Below, piece after piece: positions 35,978-47,890 of a stretch of 64,000 nt of DNA. Each line of letters begins with the position of its first letter. Within the stretch, counting starts at the first letter, position 1. Below the pieces are notes generated by a model, which saw only the letters and a program-made list of their open reading frames with translations, ran no database searches and had not been told where the DNA came from. Origin of the DNA: Gigaspora margarita (taxonomy: Eukaryota > Glomeromycota > Glomeromycetes > Diversisporales > Gigasporaceae). A program made the translations under genes and the position numbers. The stretch is taken from assembly GCA_009809945.1 (NCBI GenBank), contig WTPW01000188.1:130562-194561 (forward strand). Reading direction: 5' to 3'.

Positions 35978-36157
35978 AGCAACCAATAGATATACTGTTA
36001 TAGAATAATATTGAATTCTTATTTATCATCAAATATTGTTATAGTAAAAAGGTGTATTTGTTTTCGTTTATTGATATTTAATATGCGTCATAGTGCAGGG
36101 ATAACGAACTCATTCTTTTACTTTAATTTTTATCGCTATCGTTTTTGAATTTTAACG

Positions 36158-39100
36158 ATGAATAAGCTACAATTTATAAAATATAAAACTCTAATAATAT
36201 TGAGTTTTTTAATTTTTATATTTTTTCTAAGTTTATCTATACATTGGACTATAAAACCGTTAAGTTATGAAAGTCCAAATTTATCTGAATATTATTCATC
36301 ATATAAAAAACAAAACGTTACAGGTTTTGTTAATACTTTAATCGGAACTGCTAATGGTGGTTTTTAAAAATTCATTAGTTTATTAAATATATTAAATATA
36401 ACTAAAATAATTTGAAATTGACTAATGTTTTGAATTATGAATCATATGTAGACGGACACGTATTTCCTGGTCCATGCCATCCATTTGGCGTTGTTAAATT
36501 AGGTTTTGATACTGATCAAATTTATGACTTTAATGCGGGGTAAGAATTATTTTTATTACTAGTAAGCAAAAAGAATTAATGAAACGTCAAAATACAGTAT
36601 CGATACATTAAAAAATTTTTTATAATTCACTTTTGTAGATACACAACTACTGGAAAGATTACGGGAATTTCTCGTACGTACCATTATTATATAATTTTTG
36701 ATTTGCTTTTTTGTTTCGTAATTTTGTTAATGGTGTAAATACTTATTATATGATATATTTATTATTCTTGAAGACTTGCACGTAAGTGGGACAGGAGGTA
36801 AGTGAAAATAGATATTCTTAATGTATATTATTACATGTAAATTTTCAGTTTCACTCATATATAGATTAAATGAAACACAGGTGAATCGAAATATGGTGTG
36901 ATTAGTCAATTTCCTGTGATAGATTCATTTGAAGATCCTCTTCAATTAGATGAATTCTCTTCCGAACGCTCTTTTGAACATTTTGAAGTTGGCTACTCAA
37001 AATTTGGCTTAAAACGTTATAATATTACAGTCGAATTAACCGCTAGTAAACGAACAGGTCTTCATCGATATACTTTTCCTTCATCCAAAAATAAATCTAA
37101 AGTTATTATTGATCTACCTCATAATCTTTATACGCCTAGTTATAGGTATATTCCGTCAACAAATAATAACTAATAATATATGTTTATTGTTTATACGTAA
37201 ATTTTAATAATATTAATAATCATAATGCATCATTTAGTCTTACTCATAAGTATCTTGGCGGATCAATCCAATCTATCTCACTTAACCATGTAAAAGGTGC
37301 AGGTCGTTATAGTGGTGGTTGGAATAGAGGAGGTCCCTATATTGTCTACTTTTGTTCTCAATTTAATGTTAATGCTACGGAATTTGAGACCTGGAAAAGT
37401 AACCACGATTATAGAACTTCAACCTACCATGATGGAACTACTTATTTTGGTGAAATTAATGGTGCTATTCTAACCTTTAATATTACTGAAAATCCAATAA
37501 TCATATCAAGAGTTGGGATTTCATTTGTTTCAGTTGATCAAGCTTGTAAGAGTGCTGAAAGTGAGATACCAGATTGGAATTTTGAGAAAACTATGCAAGA
37601 AGCTGTAAAAGCTTGGCAAATGGAGTTAGAAAAAATATATGTTGAAGGAGGAACTGATGATTTGAAAACTATCTTTTATAGCGGTTTATATAGAACCTTG
37701 ATTATGCCTAGTGATAGGTATGTTGATTTTATGCAACTCTTGTTGCATTCATATAATTAACTAAACTTATAATTATCATTATAGAACTGGCGAGAATCCA
37801 AAATGGAAATCAGTAGATAAAAATGGAAATTTAATACCACATTATGGAGATTTCTACTGTTTGGTATGTTTTTAATTTTATAATCTCTAAAAAAAAAAAA
37901 AAAGAAATACTCATCAAAAGCAGTTTAAAAATTTTATAGTGGGACACATTTAGGTAAATTCTTATTTTCATAGATTAAAATATAAAGATTATAAAACATG
38001 AATTCATGAATTACTGTAATTATAGAACAACGAATCCATTATTTACACTTTTTCAACAAGAACGAGCTGTAGATATTGTTAGATCATTGATTGATATCTA
38101 TAAAAATGAAGGTTTTATGCCTGATGGAAGAAGTGGATTAGCAAATGGGATTACACAAGGTGGATCTAATGCTGATATGGTTGTGGTAAGGTTTAAAAAT
38201 TTTTTTTTTTTACTTTTTTCTAAATAATATAAATAATTAATTATTTTATAATTTAATTTAATAATAGGCTGAAACTTATTTAAAAAAATTAGGAACAAAT
38301 TTAATAGATTGGGATCTAGCTTATGATGCTCTAATCAAGGACGCAGAAGTTGATCCGAAGGATCGCGGCATGTTTGAAGGCAGATTATCTTTAACAGCTT
38401 ATAAAAAATACGGTTATATACCTTATTCTGAAGATTATGAACCATTTTATCCATATTCTTATTGCAGCAGAACTATAGAGTATTCTGCTAACGATTATAG
38501 TATCAGTCTCGTTGCTAAAGGTGAAAAACAAAACATTAAGAGATTTTGAATTTATTAAATGATTTTATTATAACACATTTATTTTATTTAAAGGGTTAGG
38601 TAAAAATGAAGATTATATGAAATACAATGAACGAGCGAAAAGTTGGGAAAATCTATGGTATTCTAATATAACTTTTAATGGTAAATAATTAAAAATTAAT
38701 TTTATTTTATCTTATACATAATACAATTATTCATTAGAATTAATATTATTGATAAAGGTACAAAAGGATTTATTGTACCAAGATATGAAAATGGCACGTA
38801 TTATACAGAATTGGACGTTTTAAATTCGTTTGGAAACAATGAATTTTATGAAGGTACTTCATGGCAATATAGTTTGGATATACCATTTGGTGCGTACTTT
38901 TGTGTATAAATAATCTTTATCGCAAAAATTATATCTGATTATTCTATCTGATTATTCTATCAGATTATTTAATTGATTATTCTAATAAGTTATTACCAAC
39001 TATAATATTTGCTATTATTCCATTCGTATTATTACAAATATAGATGTTAAAAGATTAATTGAATTATCTGGCGGTCCAAAACTCTTTGAAGACCGACTTG

Positions 39101-39847
39101 ATAAAACATTTTCTGATAAATCTTATCAATCTGGTTACTACAACATAGGAAATGAGCCAGTTTTTTTTCATATTTGTTTATATCATTTTATTGGAAAGCA
39201 ATATAAAAGTGTTGATGTTATAAGAGATATTTTAAGATCTAAGTTTGGAAGTGGCCAGGATGGAGTCCCAGGTATGTTATAAATTAGTATAAATTATAAT
39301 AATTATATAAGTTATATATTATATATAAATTGATTTATTTATTTTTCTTATTGAATAGGAAATGATGATTCTGGAGCAATGGGAAGTTGGTTTGCTTTTA
39401 ATGCAATCGGGTTATATCCACTGTAAGTTATAAACTATTGCTTATTGATTACTAGATTACTTTATACCCTTTCTATTTAATAATATATATATATATTTAT
39501 TTGTATAAAAAAATAATAGGGCTGGCACAGATATATATCTAATAAACTCACCACATTTTGATAAAGTAATAATAAATCTCTCATCACAAATAAAATTAAT
39601 AATTTTGGCTTATAATTTAACAACTGAAGAAGATCAAGTAAATCCTTATGTTCAAAGTGTAAAGATCAATGGTATAAATTGGAGAAAAACATGGTTTAGA
39701 CATTCAGATATTGCAAAAGGTGCCATTATGGAATTATTTATGGGCTCAAAGCCAAGTAAGATTTGGGGAGTTATTGATGAAAATGAAGATAAATTTGATA
39801 TAGAAGATAGAGTCGTGCCACCTAGCATGAGTAATATTAATATTTAA
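36158..39847 (+). CDS. GH92 alpha-mannosidase, intact, 15 exons
   Basis: Predicted to remove alpha-linked mannose from N-glycans or mannoproteins (calcium-dependent exo-mannosidases of glycoside hydrolase family 92). Exons: 36158-36359, 36452-36539, 36639-36673, 36774-36797, 36881-37145, 37238-37717, 37785-37863, 37940-37953, 38026-38185, 38268-38520, 38594-38690 (coding to 38680), 38758-38889, 39044-39271, 39359-39422, 39520-39847. All splice GT-AG in phase, giving 812 residues, a usual length for the family. Residues 11-29 are a hydrophobic signal anchor, so a secreted or type II membrane enzyme of the secretory pathway is likely. Family blocks: NTLIGTANGDGHVFPGPCHP, LHVSGTGG, THKYLGG, WDTFRTTNPL, GGSNADMV, EGTSWQYS, GNEPVFFH, PGNDDSGAMGSWFAFNAIG. 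By analogy with bacterial GH92, E594 is the likely acid and D685/D686 the base region. No breaks seen. Confidence 0.93.
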
Positions 39848-41000
39848 ATTACTGTAGTAGTTATACGTTAGATGTCATGGTTATAAGCGGAATTGAAATT
39901 CCGTTTATATGTCTTGATATAGAGACTAGAGTATATAAAATAAAATATAATACAACCTGTATTGCAAAATATGTTTATTTAATTTTGCATATGTATGGTT
40001 ATTTTTGTACTACAATTAATAAACTAGAATTTAATAAATCGAATATGGAGTCTTTGCCTTGGAAAAAGAGTTTCAGATCCCCAAACCCAAAATTGAGATT
40101 TTTGTTAAATCTTAATTTATAAAGATAAATATTTTACCATCAATTTTGTAATACCAAAAAATTTGCCTTGACCATATGCAGATCAATATGTGAAATATGT
40201 CCCAATTTAAGGGACCCTAAAATTAGCGGAAAATCAAATTTGAGTTGTTTGGTTTATTTCTGTTTCTCAAAATGCCGTAGGGTCATTTTCAAGTTGGTCA
40301 GCCAACTAAGTAAATTTAAAACTAAGCATTTAAGCTTACCGAATCTTATATAAAAATTAGCGTGGCTTTTTTTTTAGATGTTATGGACAGTAATATTTAT
40401 ACATGTTAAGTTAGCGAGATGGACATTTGTTAATGGGTTCGGAATGATGGTAGGTAAAGATTGTAGCATTTTATTATTGTATTTGTTTATACAACAAATA
40501 GAATAAGATATTCTTTTATTAGCTTGAGTGTTGTATTTAAACATTTAGCTTTAAGGGTTTAAACCCTTACCAGGACCCCTGAATACTAATGTTATATATA
40601 TATATAACCTTTGTCTTTAAACTTTATATAAGTGTACACTTAAATTTTATTATAAAGTGTACACAAACATTAAAGCAACGGTTTAAGTGTACGATATACC
40701 TTTAAATAATATTTTAGATTTATAATTAAGTGTACAACATGGTTTTAATTAAAAATAAATTAATGTACGACGAAGATATAATAAATGTTTAAAATTAAAT
40801 TACTTTAAAAAATGTAAAAGTTAATAAAATATTTATGTTTTAAAATTTCTATTAATTGAAACTGGTAATATTCAATTTTATACAATATTGTAATCCACAA
40901 AAGTTATATCTTTTTGTGAAGCAACAATATTATATTATAGTGCTAAAAAGACCTTTATTCAAGTAAAATAGAAACTTATCTCCTAGTAACTATTAAGTTA
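39848..41000. other. Downstream of GH92: spacer with a MITE relic
   Basis: 40045-40300 is a diverged copy of MITE family C (see 26924-27303); short open frames here are its translation. 40600-40800 has several GTGTAC(A/G) motifs (AAGTGTACAC, AAGTGTACGA, TAAGTGTACAAC), also seen at 41515-41610. No gene. Confidence 0.5.
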
Positions 41001-41008
41001 AATCATAT

Positions 41009-41252
41009 GGGCTGCCGTCAATATCTACATTTGAAAAAAAATTCATGCCTTAACTTTCACAGCTCATATCTCGATGAGTTTTATGGCTATCTTGATAATT
41101 TAATATTCAAAATAAAGCTTACGATCTAAGCTTTCTTTTGAATATTAATACATCAAGATAGCTTTAAAATCCATCGAGATATGAGCTGTGAAAGTTAAGG
41201 CATTAAAATTTTTTCAAATGTAGATCTGCCTGATTTCTATTGACGGCAGCCC
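41009..41252. repeat. MITE with GGGCTGCCGTCAAT ends
   Basis: Arms of about 110 bp: GGGCTGCCGTCAATATCTAC, GCCTTAACTTTCACAGCTCA, TATCTCGATGAG; all inverted at the right end, finishing ATTGACGGCAGCCC. Flanking ATAT on both sides could be the target duplication. 244 bp, non-coding. Confidence 0.88.
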
Positions 41253-42002
41253 ATATATATTCTCCATACAGTTCATACCAATCATTGTAATACTTAAGCA
41301 AACAATATTGATATTGTTCTAGAATCAATTTAGTGATAGGTATATAAAGTTGATACTAAATTATGCACAATAAATAAATATTGTCTCTATTATTGATTTT
41401 ACTAGTTTTTATTAAATTTTGTATGTTATATATATTATATTTATATATTATGTACGACTAACTATTCTTGCACCATAAGTAACTGTATGACATGTCTTTT
41501 TTGATATTATTAATTAAGTGTACATCGCAGGTTGAGTTAGGTTGTTATTAAAAAAATAAGATTTGTGTAACTGTACGATAAATATTTTAAAAAATTTAGT
41601 CTAAGTGTACTACAAACGTTTTATGCATATATTCAGGGTCCTCCCTTACCTCAAGTGTCAAACCAACATTTAGAGTTTCGAACCCAGACTTTGAGTCTTA
41701 AACATGCATCGAAGGCCTCAAATCCAAATCTTATGTTTAAAGAGACATTTATGCATAATGTAAAGTGTACGTATAAATGCAGAATATATATGATATAGAT
41801 ATATTTAATTGCCTTCCTGTATCTGATCATGTAATAGATGCCTACAGTATTACAATATTTTCTCACAATTTTATACCAAAATTAAATTGTGAAAAGAAAA
41901 ATAATGAATTTCTATATAATTTTATAACAAGTTATATTTTATTTAAAGTTATAGTAGTGACTTCTGGCAGTTAATAGGAAATATATATTCATATAATAAT
42001 AC
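41253..42002. other. AT-rich intergenic DNA
   Basis: No gene or repeat recognised beyond scattered AAGTGTAC motifs. Two overlapping short frames on opposite strands (about 41651-41974) show no family features. Confidence 0.4.
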
Positions 42003-42935
42003 AAGCATCCACTTATTTTCACAAGTAATCGAAAATACCCAAAACTAATGTCTAAATTGATCTTGGTGCACTAGTTAAAAATGATGAGAATGAAGTTTTA
42101 TATATAGTATCTAAACCTATAGCCTCTAATGTTAAGACACTAACTCTAACTTTTTATCTCACTGTTTCTTTTTTTGGTTTGTATTACCCACAATTTGATT
42201 AGCAGATCTATATGCAATGATTGTTTTTATATTGTTTTGTTTTTATAATAAATAGGCATGTTGGATATTTAGATCTTAACAATTTTCACTTCTTTCTTTT
42301 AATTTTCAACTGTCAAATTTATAAAAATTTCAAGGAAAGTAAATAAATCCTTATAATGTCTACTAGTTCTAAATGAGGAACTAGTTACAATCTTTCTTAT
42401 AAGTCAATAAATTGTTGATTTCACATCTGGAGAATGACTTTGGCTTTCTTACTGAGTTAGATTTTTTTTATATTGCATTAAGGGTAGAGTATATGTAGAT
42501 CATTTTTATAATACTAATTATGACTTTACTATGTAAATCAGAAATCACTTGTACATCATGTGATTAGATTGGCTAGTTTCGCATTGTCGCCCGCAAAATT
42601 TATTCTTCACCTGCAAAATTCATTAACTTAGTAAGTAAATTTTTAGCATACCAACTTAGTTAATATGGGGTTTTTTTGATGTTTTGATAAAACAATTATT
42701 CAAAAACAGGTTTAGTGATATTTTATAATGTTATATTTATTTTTTATGTAACTCATCCGTAGTGATTGTGTTGTGTAATCTGATTTACATAGTAGAGTCA
42801 TAATTAGTATTATAAAAATGATCTACATATACTTTACCCTTAAATTTTTGAGATCCTTATAAGGTCTACTCATTCTGAATAAAGAACTGTTACAGTCTTT
42901 TTTATAAGTCAATAGACTGTTGATTTTATGCTAGT
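42003..42935. repeat. Right copy of the duplication flanking GH92, split by a MITE
   Basis: 42003-42200 matches 34575-34870 (see that entry). 42340-42425 (CCTTATAATGTCTACTAGTT, GAACTAGTTACAATCTTT, TATAAGTCAATA) repeats at 42848-42928, with the TTAA-flanked MITE between the two. It looks like an internal tandem duplication later hit by the MITE. Confidence 0.6.
42482..42839. repeat. MITE with TTAA target, GGGTAGAG ends
   Basis: TTAA at 42478-42481 and 42840-42843. TIRs about 65 bp, nearly perfect: GGGTAGAGTATATGTAGATC on the left, complement GATCTACATATACTTTACCC on the right; ACTATGTAAATCAGA also pairs. TTAA targets are used by piggyBac and Kolobok families; which one cannot be told. Confidence 0.88.
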
Positions 42936-43080
42936 GGTTTAATAACTAATTGAAAAGTAATTTCCATTTCTTTATTAAGTTAAATCTTGTTTTTAATATA
43001 TAAAATTTTTTTATTTCATAATACCAGTATTATATAGTTGTAAATATTAGATAGATCAATACATTCTAAAGTACTTAGTA

Positions 43081-43269
43081 TTGTGTACTCCCAAAAAATG
43101 GTCTTTTCTTGGACTGTTGCAATATATTTTGTATAAATTTAATGAAAAATACAAATTTATTGAAACTTCTAGATTTCACTTAATAATTAAATTGGATAAT
43201 GCCAATACCTTTAAAAATGCTAAAAATGTGGCCCAAACCCTTTTAAAAGAATTGGATATAAATAATTAA
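43081..43269 (+). CDS. Hypothetical short frame
   Basis: 62-residue frame with lysine- and asparagine-rich sequence typical of local coding composition (FLGLLQYILYKFNEKYKFIE near the start; KNAKNVAQTLLKELD near the end). No recognised domain. It may be an exon or gene remnant. The stop is followed within 60 bp by a tandem duplication. Confidence 0.25.
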   Translation: MCTPKKWSFLGLLQYILYKFNEKYKFIETSRFHLIIKLDNANTFKNAKNVAQTLLKELDINN

Positions 43270-43329
43270 CAAGTGATCCAACAAAAATTGAATTTCTTAA
43301 TGTCATTAATCTAGTGTTCATTTAGATTA

Positions 43330-43750
43330 ATTATATATATACTTATTTTAATATGCATATTTTTTTAAAACTTATATACTACTAATTCTAGAATAATACT
43401 AATGAAGTTGGTTCATGTCCTACACAAGCCAATACAAACAAAAGAGTTATTTACTATTAAACAAAGTATAAATCTGAATTTTATCATTTAAATTAATAAA
43501 CATTTTTGAAGTTCTAAATATAAATAATCTGGTATTTATTCAGGTTAATATGATATGTACTTATTTTAATATGTATATTTTTTGTTAAATTTTTTAACCT
43601 ATATATTACTAATTCTAGAATAATACTAATAAAGTGAGCTCAAGTTCTGAACAAGCCAATACAAACAGAAGCTTATTTTTTATTGACACAAGGTATAAAT
43701 CTGAATTTTATTATTTAAATTTAATAAACAATTTTAAATGGTTTTACTAA
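43330..43750. repeat. Tandem duplication, unit about 218 bp
   Basis: ACTTATTTTAATATGYATAT starts at 43341 and again at 43559. Also duplicated: ACTAATTCTAGAATAATACT, AAGCCAATACAAACARAAG and AAGGTATAAATCTGAATTTT or variants. Two copies only, diverged by roughly a tenth by eye. Confidence 0.75.
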
Positions 43751-43772
43751 AACACACCTACCCACTAAATTC

Positions 43773-44410
43773 TTGGATAGAAAAACCTATACCCAACTTA
43801 CAATAAACTTCAATTTAATGCAAATCAACTTGATTTACTATATTTTATCATATCTTGCCATTTTATTAATACTCCTCCTCTACCCAATTATAATACACAA
43901 TAACCCTATTTTAGATATTTTTCTAACTTCTTTAGCTACTACAAAACTTCAATCTATAGCACAATCCAACTCTCTACTCACAAATTTTTGTTTTTATACT
44001 GATGGTTCTGTTATTTATATCTCTATCTCAAGATGCTCTATGGGAATTGCATGCGTTCAAGTTTTCAATAATCATATTTCTCACACTTTCTCTGCTCAAA
44101 TTCAAAACTGGCCATCTTTATACAAAGCTGAATTAATTGCTATACTATCTGCAATTAGTACTTGCTCTTGAAATAGTAATATAGATATATATACTAATTC
44201 TCAATCCATTATTTCAAAGTACAATACACTTACTTTACATACACCAAATTACAACAAACTATATTTATATAATTACTGGCCTATTTGGCATACTCTTCTT
44301 AACCTCATTAAATTATACTCTCTAAATATTAAACCACACAAAGTGCAAGCACATAGCAATAATAAATACAATAACAAAGCTGATAAACTTGCAAAAAACC
44401 AGGTTTTCTT
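43773..44410 (+). pseudogene. LINE RNase H domain, broken
   Basis: The first aspartate block (FCFYTDGSV) and the glutamate block (YKAELIAIL) of RNase H are readable in one frame from about 43900. Downstream DIYTNSQS (third acidic block) and AHSNNKYNNKADKLA (histidine and final acidic block) lie past an in-frame stop. All four blocks are thus recognisable, but not as one frame. Confidence 0.75.
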
Positions 44411-44644
44411 GCCCATTCTTGGATTTTAGCCCTATAATATTTACAACCCCTCTTCACTTTTATTTATAAAAATTATAATATTGAGCAACTAATATGCCAT
44501 GCTGTAAAAAATATCTGTAATGCGCATACTATTGCTATGTGGTCTTCTTAACACAGAATCCAACAAATTATTCCTCTTTATTAACAAATTGATTGGAATG
44601 CAATCTGGTTATACCTTAATCATAATCACAAGCGTACTTATAAC

Positions 44645-44922
44645 CAGTGTTGTCATGGGACAGCTTTGGACAATGATTTGGACAATTTTGGACAATTTTG
44701 AACAATTAAATAAAGTAAATTACTTAAAATTTTATTAAGATAACCTATTTTAATTTTAACTGGAACATGTTTAGCACCTAAAAAATATATAGTTATATAT
44801 TTTCTAGATAGATTTATTAATTATTAAAGCCTGAACAAGCTTTGAACAATCTTGGACATTTGGACAATTTTGGACGTGGACAAGCCAAAAAAGGCTATGA
44901 ACAGCCAAAACGTACAACACTG
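44645..44922. repeat. hAT-type MITE, copy 2
   Basis: Ends CAGTGTTGTCATG and CGTACAACACTG; perfect 8-bp target duplication CTTATAAC (44637-44644 and 44923-44930). Internal GGACAATTTTGGACAA subrepeats. Orientation is opposite to copies 1 and 3. Inserted in the LINE. Confidence 0.9.
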
Positions 44923-45249
44923 CTTATAACTATACCAACTTTCAACTTAATTCTCAAAAATCATTTTGAATTAAATGTATGCTACATATGCTTCCTACTT
45001 CTTTCTATTTTCTTTCTATAAACCCCTCTCTATATATACATTCTACTTGTATTACATGCAATCAAACAGATTATCAACTACTTTGCTTAGACTCAAATAA
45101 TATATCTAGTATTATTGAAAACATAATCAAAAATTTCTTTCTCAGATCTATCAGATATATCATCTACTAAACTACAACAACTACATAACAATCTTATAAC
45201 ACATTACTACTTCTCTTCTACATATTTTATACCTTTTAATACTACAATC

Positions 45250-45508
45250 CAGTGTTGTACGTTTTGGCTGTCCACAGCCTTTTTTGGCTTGTTCACGTCC
45301 AAAATTGTCCAAATGTCCAAGATTGTCCAAAGCTTGTCCAGGCTTTAATAATTAATAAATCTATCTAAAAAATATATAACTATATATTTTTTTAGGTGCG
45401 AACACATTCCAGTTAAAATTAAAATAGGTTATCTTAATAAAATTTTAAGTAATTTTACTTTATTTAATTGTCCAAGATTGTCCAAGATTGTCCAAATCAT
45501 TGTCCAAT
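45250..45508. repeat. hAT-type MITE, copy 3, right end missing
   Basis: Begins CAGTGTTGTACGTTTTGGCT, then TGTCCAAATGTCCAAGATTG subrepeats and the shared core TTTAATAATTAATAAATCTA. The expected right TIR is absent; the sequence passes at about 45508 into the LINE 3' region. With copy 2 it forms an inverted pair about 330 bp apart. Confidence 0.8.
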
Positions 45509-45739
45509 ATAAATGGATCAAATATAGCTTTTTTACTAACTCAATTCTCTATATCCAAATCTAGTTGAGTTTTAACCACTCTAGTAGGTTTAGGTTGTAG
45601 ATAGAATTAGTTTATCTATAGTCTAAGTCTTAATTCTTGTATAGTAACTTGTAACTTGAGAAACTCTATGAGGAATCTCACACATTTTATTAATAAAGAT
45701 AAAGGCAAAGCCTCACCTTAACAACAAATAAAAAAAAAA

Positions 45740-46200
45740 CAAAATCAATCAAATTTTTTTTATTTGAATTCAAAAAATTTTTAGAATTTGTTTGAATTAA
45801 AAAATTATTAATTCGTTCAAGTGGTTATCAGGATACCATTGATCAAAGTTTTAAAAAAAATTTTAACATCTTTCAAAATAATAACTATAGCAAAAAAAAA
45901 TTTATTTAAAACCACCTAACCAAATTTATTAAATTTTTTTATTCAAATTAAAGAATTAAATTTATTGAATTTGGTAGTTAGTTTTTGAGATGCCTTTTAT
46001 CAAATTTCAAAAATAATAACTCTAACAAATTTTTTTTTAACTTTAACCAAAGGTATTTAGAAAACCATCTAACCAAATTTTGATAAAATTTTTTTATTCA
46101 AATTCTACAAATACATAGAATTAAAATAAAAAAATTATCAAATTGATTATTAGTTGTCAAGATACTTTCAATCAAAGTTTTTAAAAAATAATTTACATGG
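45740..46200. repeat. Diverged relatives of the TTTGATCAAAG satellite
   Basis: Motifs CCACCTAACCAAATTTA, ATTGATCAAAGTTTT and TTTTTATTCAAATTCTAC recur two to three times, as in 14980-17600. Confidence 0.55.
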
Positions 46201-46426
46201 GGTGTGAAATATTAGTTCTGGATCTCTTGCAGTATAGATGACATTATTGAAAAAAGTTTCATTGATCAATTGATTTAGAATAAGTATTGCATACTGCAAG
46301 AGATCATCAGTTTTCTATTTTTTATTTTTTATTGATATTATTTTTTTACTATAGCAAAAACTACATTTATATATAAAATAAAAATGCTTATAGCTCAAAA
46401 ACCAATAACTTTAAAAAAATATGTCT

Positions 46427-46542
46427 TATAGATTTGTTGTATTCAGTATAAGCTACAATTCTTTAGAATAGATTTTTATTTTATTATAGATTTGTTGTAT
46501 TCAGTATAAGCTACAATTCTTTAGAATAGATTTTTATTTTAT
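46427..46542. repeat. Exact 58-bp tandem duplication
   Basis: Two adjacent identical copies starting TATAGATTTGTTGTATTCAG at 46427 and 46485. No difference seen between the copies, so either recent or an assembly artefact. Confidence 0.85.
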
Positions 46543-46884
46543 TATAAAATTAAAAAGTTATTAGAGCTTAAAGTTTATATATAATCAAAAATTTGGCATT
46601 TAATATATAAAAAATTGTTCATATAAGATTTTTAACCAATCAAAATTTGGTACACAAAATTAGCAAATTATATTTGTTTATAAATTTCAAAATTTGGTGC
46701 TTTTAAAAAAAAATTGGATGGTTTTTGCTGTCCAGTACTATATTTAAATGCATTTATAATAAAATGCATCTAAAGTGGTTTTGTATTTATGATAAGTTCC
46801 TATAAGTTTTTTCAGTTTTTTATAATTGTATATAAAACTTTTTAATAATAAAATTTTATATGATTTAAATTATAAAATATATCA

Positions 46885-47890
46885 GACATAGGACATGTCC
46901 ATTTGATTGCTGTTTATAATAAAAATTATAAAAAAACATATAAATTTACTATAAACATTGAGCTAAAGATTCTTTTAAGTTTAACTTATTAACTTAAAAT
47001 TAAATTTTAGTTATATAGAACAAGAAAAGAAGAAAAATTGAGCTTAAAAACCAAGTTAAAATTTGTTAATTTTGCACAAATATAATTTTGTCAAAAACAA
47101 ATATTTACCAATTTTAAAACAGAAAATATATGTAAAAATTATATTATAAACAACTATACTTAGATACAAAAAATATAGGTTATCTTGACAAAAAATAAGT
47201 TAGCTATATACTAAAGTTAAAAATTTTTGTTTGTTAATATAAAACCTTTTTTTATTAAGATAACCTGTTTGGGGTTTCTAAATAAACTTGTTCAGCATGT
47301 AATTTTACTTGTATTGGAATCGAAATGTGTTTTTTTCAATCTTTTACTAAGTGAAAAATAGAGTTGAAGTTAGAAAACAATTTTTTCTAAAAAAAATTTT
47401 CTAATTTTAACACTATTTTTCATTTAGTAAAAGGTTTGAAAAAATGTGATTTGACCCAATACAAGTAAAATTACATGCTGAACAAGTTTACTTAGAAACC
47501 CAAAACAGGTTATCTTAATTAAAAAATTTATATTAACAAACAAAAATTTTTAACTTTAGTATATAGCAAACTTATTTTTTTGTCAAAATAACATATAATT
47601 TTGCATCTAAGTAAAGTTGTTCAAAGCATAATTTTACATATATTTTCTGTTTTAAAATTAGTAAATATTTGTTTTTGACAAAGTTACATTCTGAAATTGT
47701 GCAAAATTAACAAAATTTTGACCTAGTTTTTAAGCTAAATTTTTTCTTTGTATCTTGTTCTATATGTCTGTAAAATTTAATTTTAAGTTAATTAGTTAAG
47801 CTGACTTCAGCTTAAATTTTATAGTAAATTATTATGATTTTTATTATAGAAAACATTTTGACCTATTTTAAGTGACATGTCCTATGTATG
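46885..47890. repeat. 1-kb palindromic foldback
   Basis: Outer ends AGACATAGGACATGTCC and GGACATGTCACTTAAAATAG-type complement (GACATGTCCTATGTATG on this strand). Many inner blocks pair: AAAACAGAAAATATATGTAA, ATAGGTTATCTTGACAAAAA, AACTTGTTCAGCATGTAATT, TTTTACTAAGTGAAAAATAG. The fold centre is near 47387. No reading frame of note. Confidence 0.85.

Larger units (their letters stand above)
43760..45735 (+). mobile_element. LINE 3' fragment with RNase H remnant
   Basis: Starts inside the C-terminal part of the LINE open frame. The RNase H domain is recognisable (FYTDGSV, MGIACVQ, WPSLYKAELIAIL, then on after a break YTNSQSIISKYN and KVQAHSNNKYNNKADKLA). The reading frame is broken several times, first by a TGA at 44169-44171 just after the ELIAILSAI block. 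The 3' end is marked by the segment 45560-45735 (CTAGTTGAGTTTTAACCACT, AAAGGCAAAGCCTCACCTTA, then A-rich), which is also present inverted at 59108-59330. Two inverted hAT MITEs sit inside. The 5' end (endonuclease and reverse transcriptase) is absent, as is usual for truncated LINEs. Confidence 0.8.
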
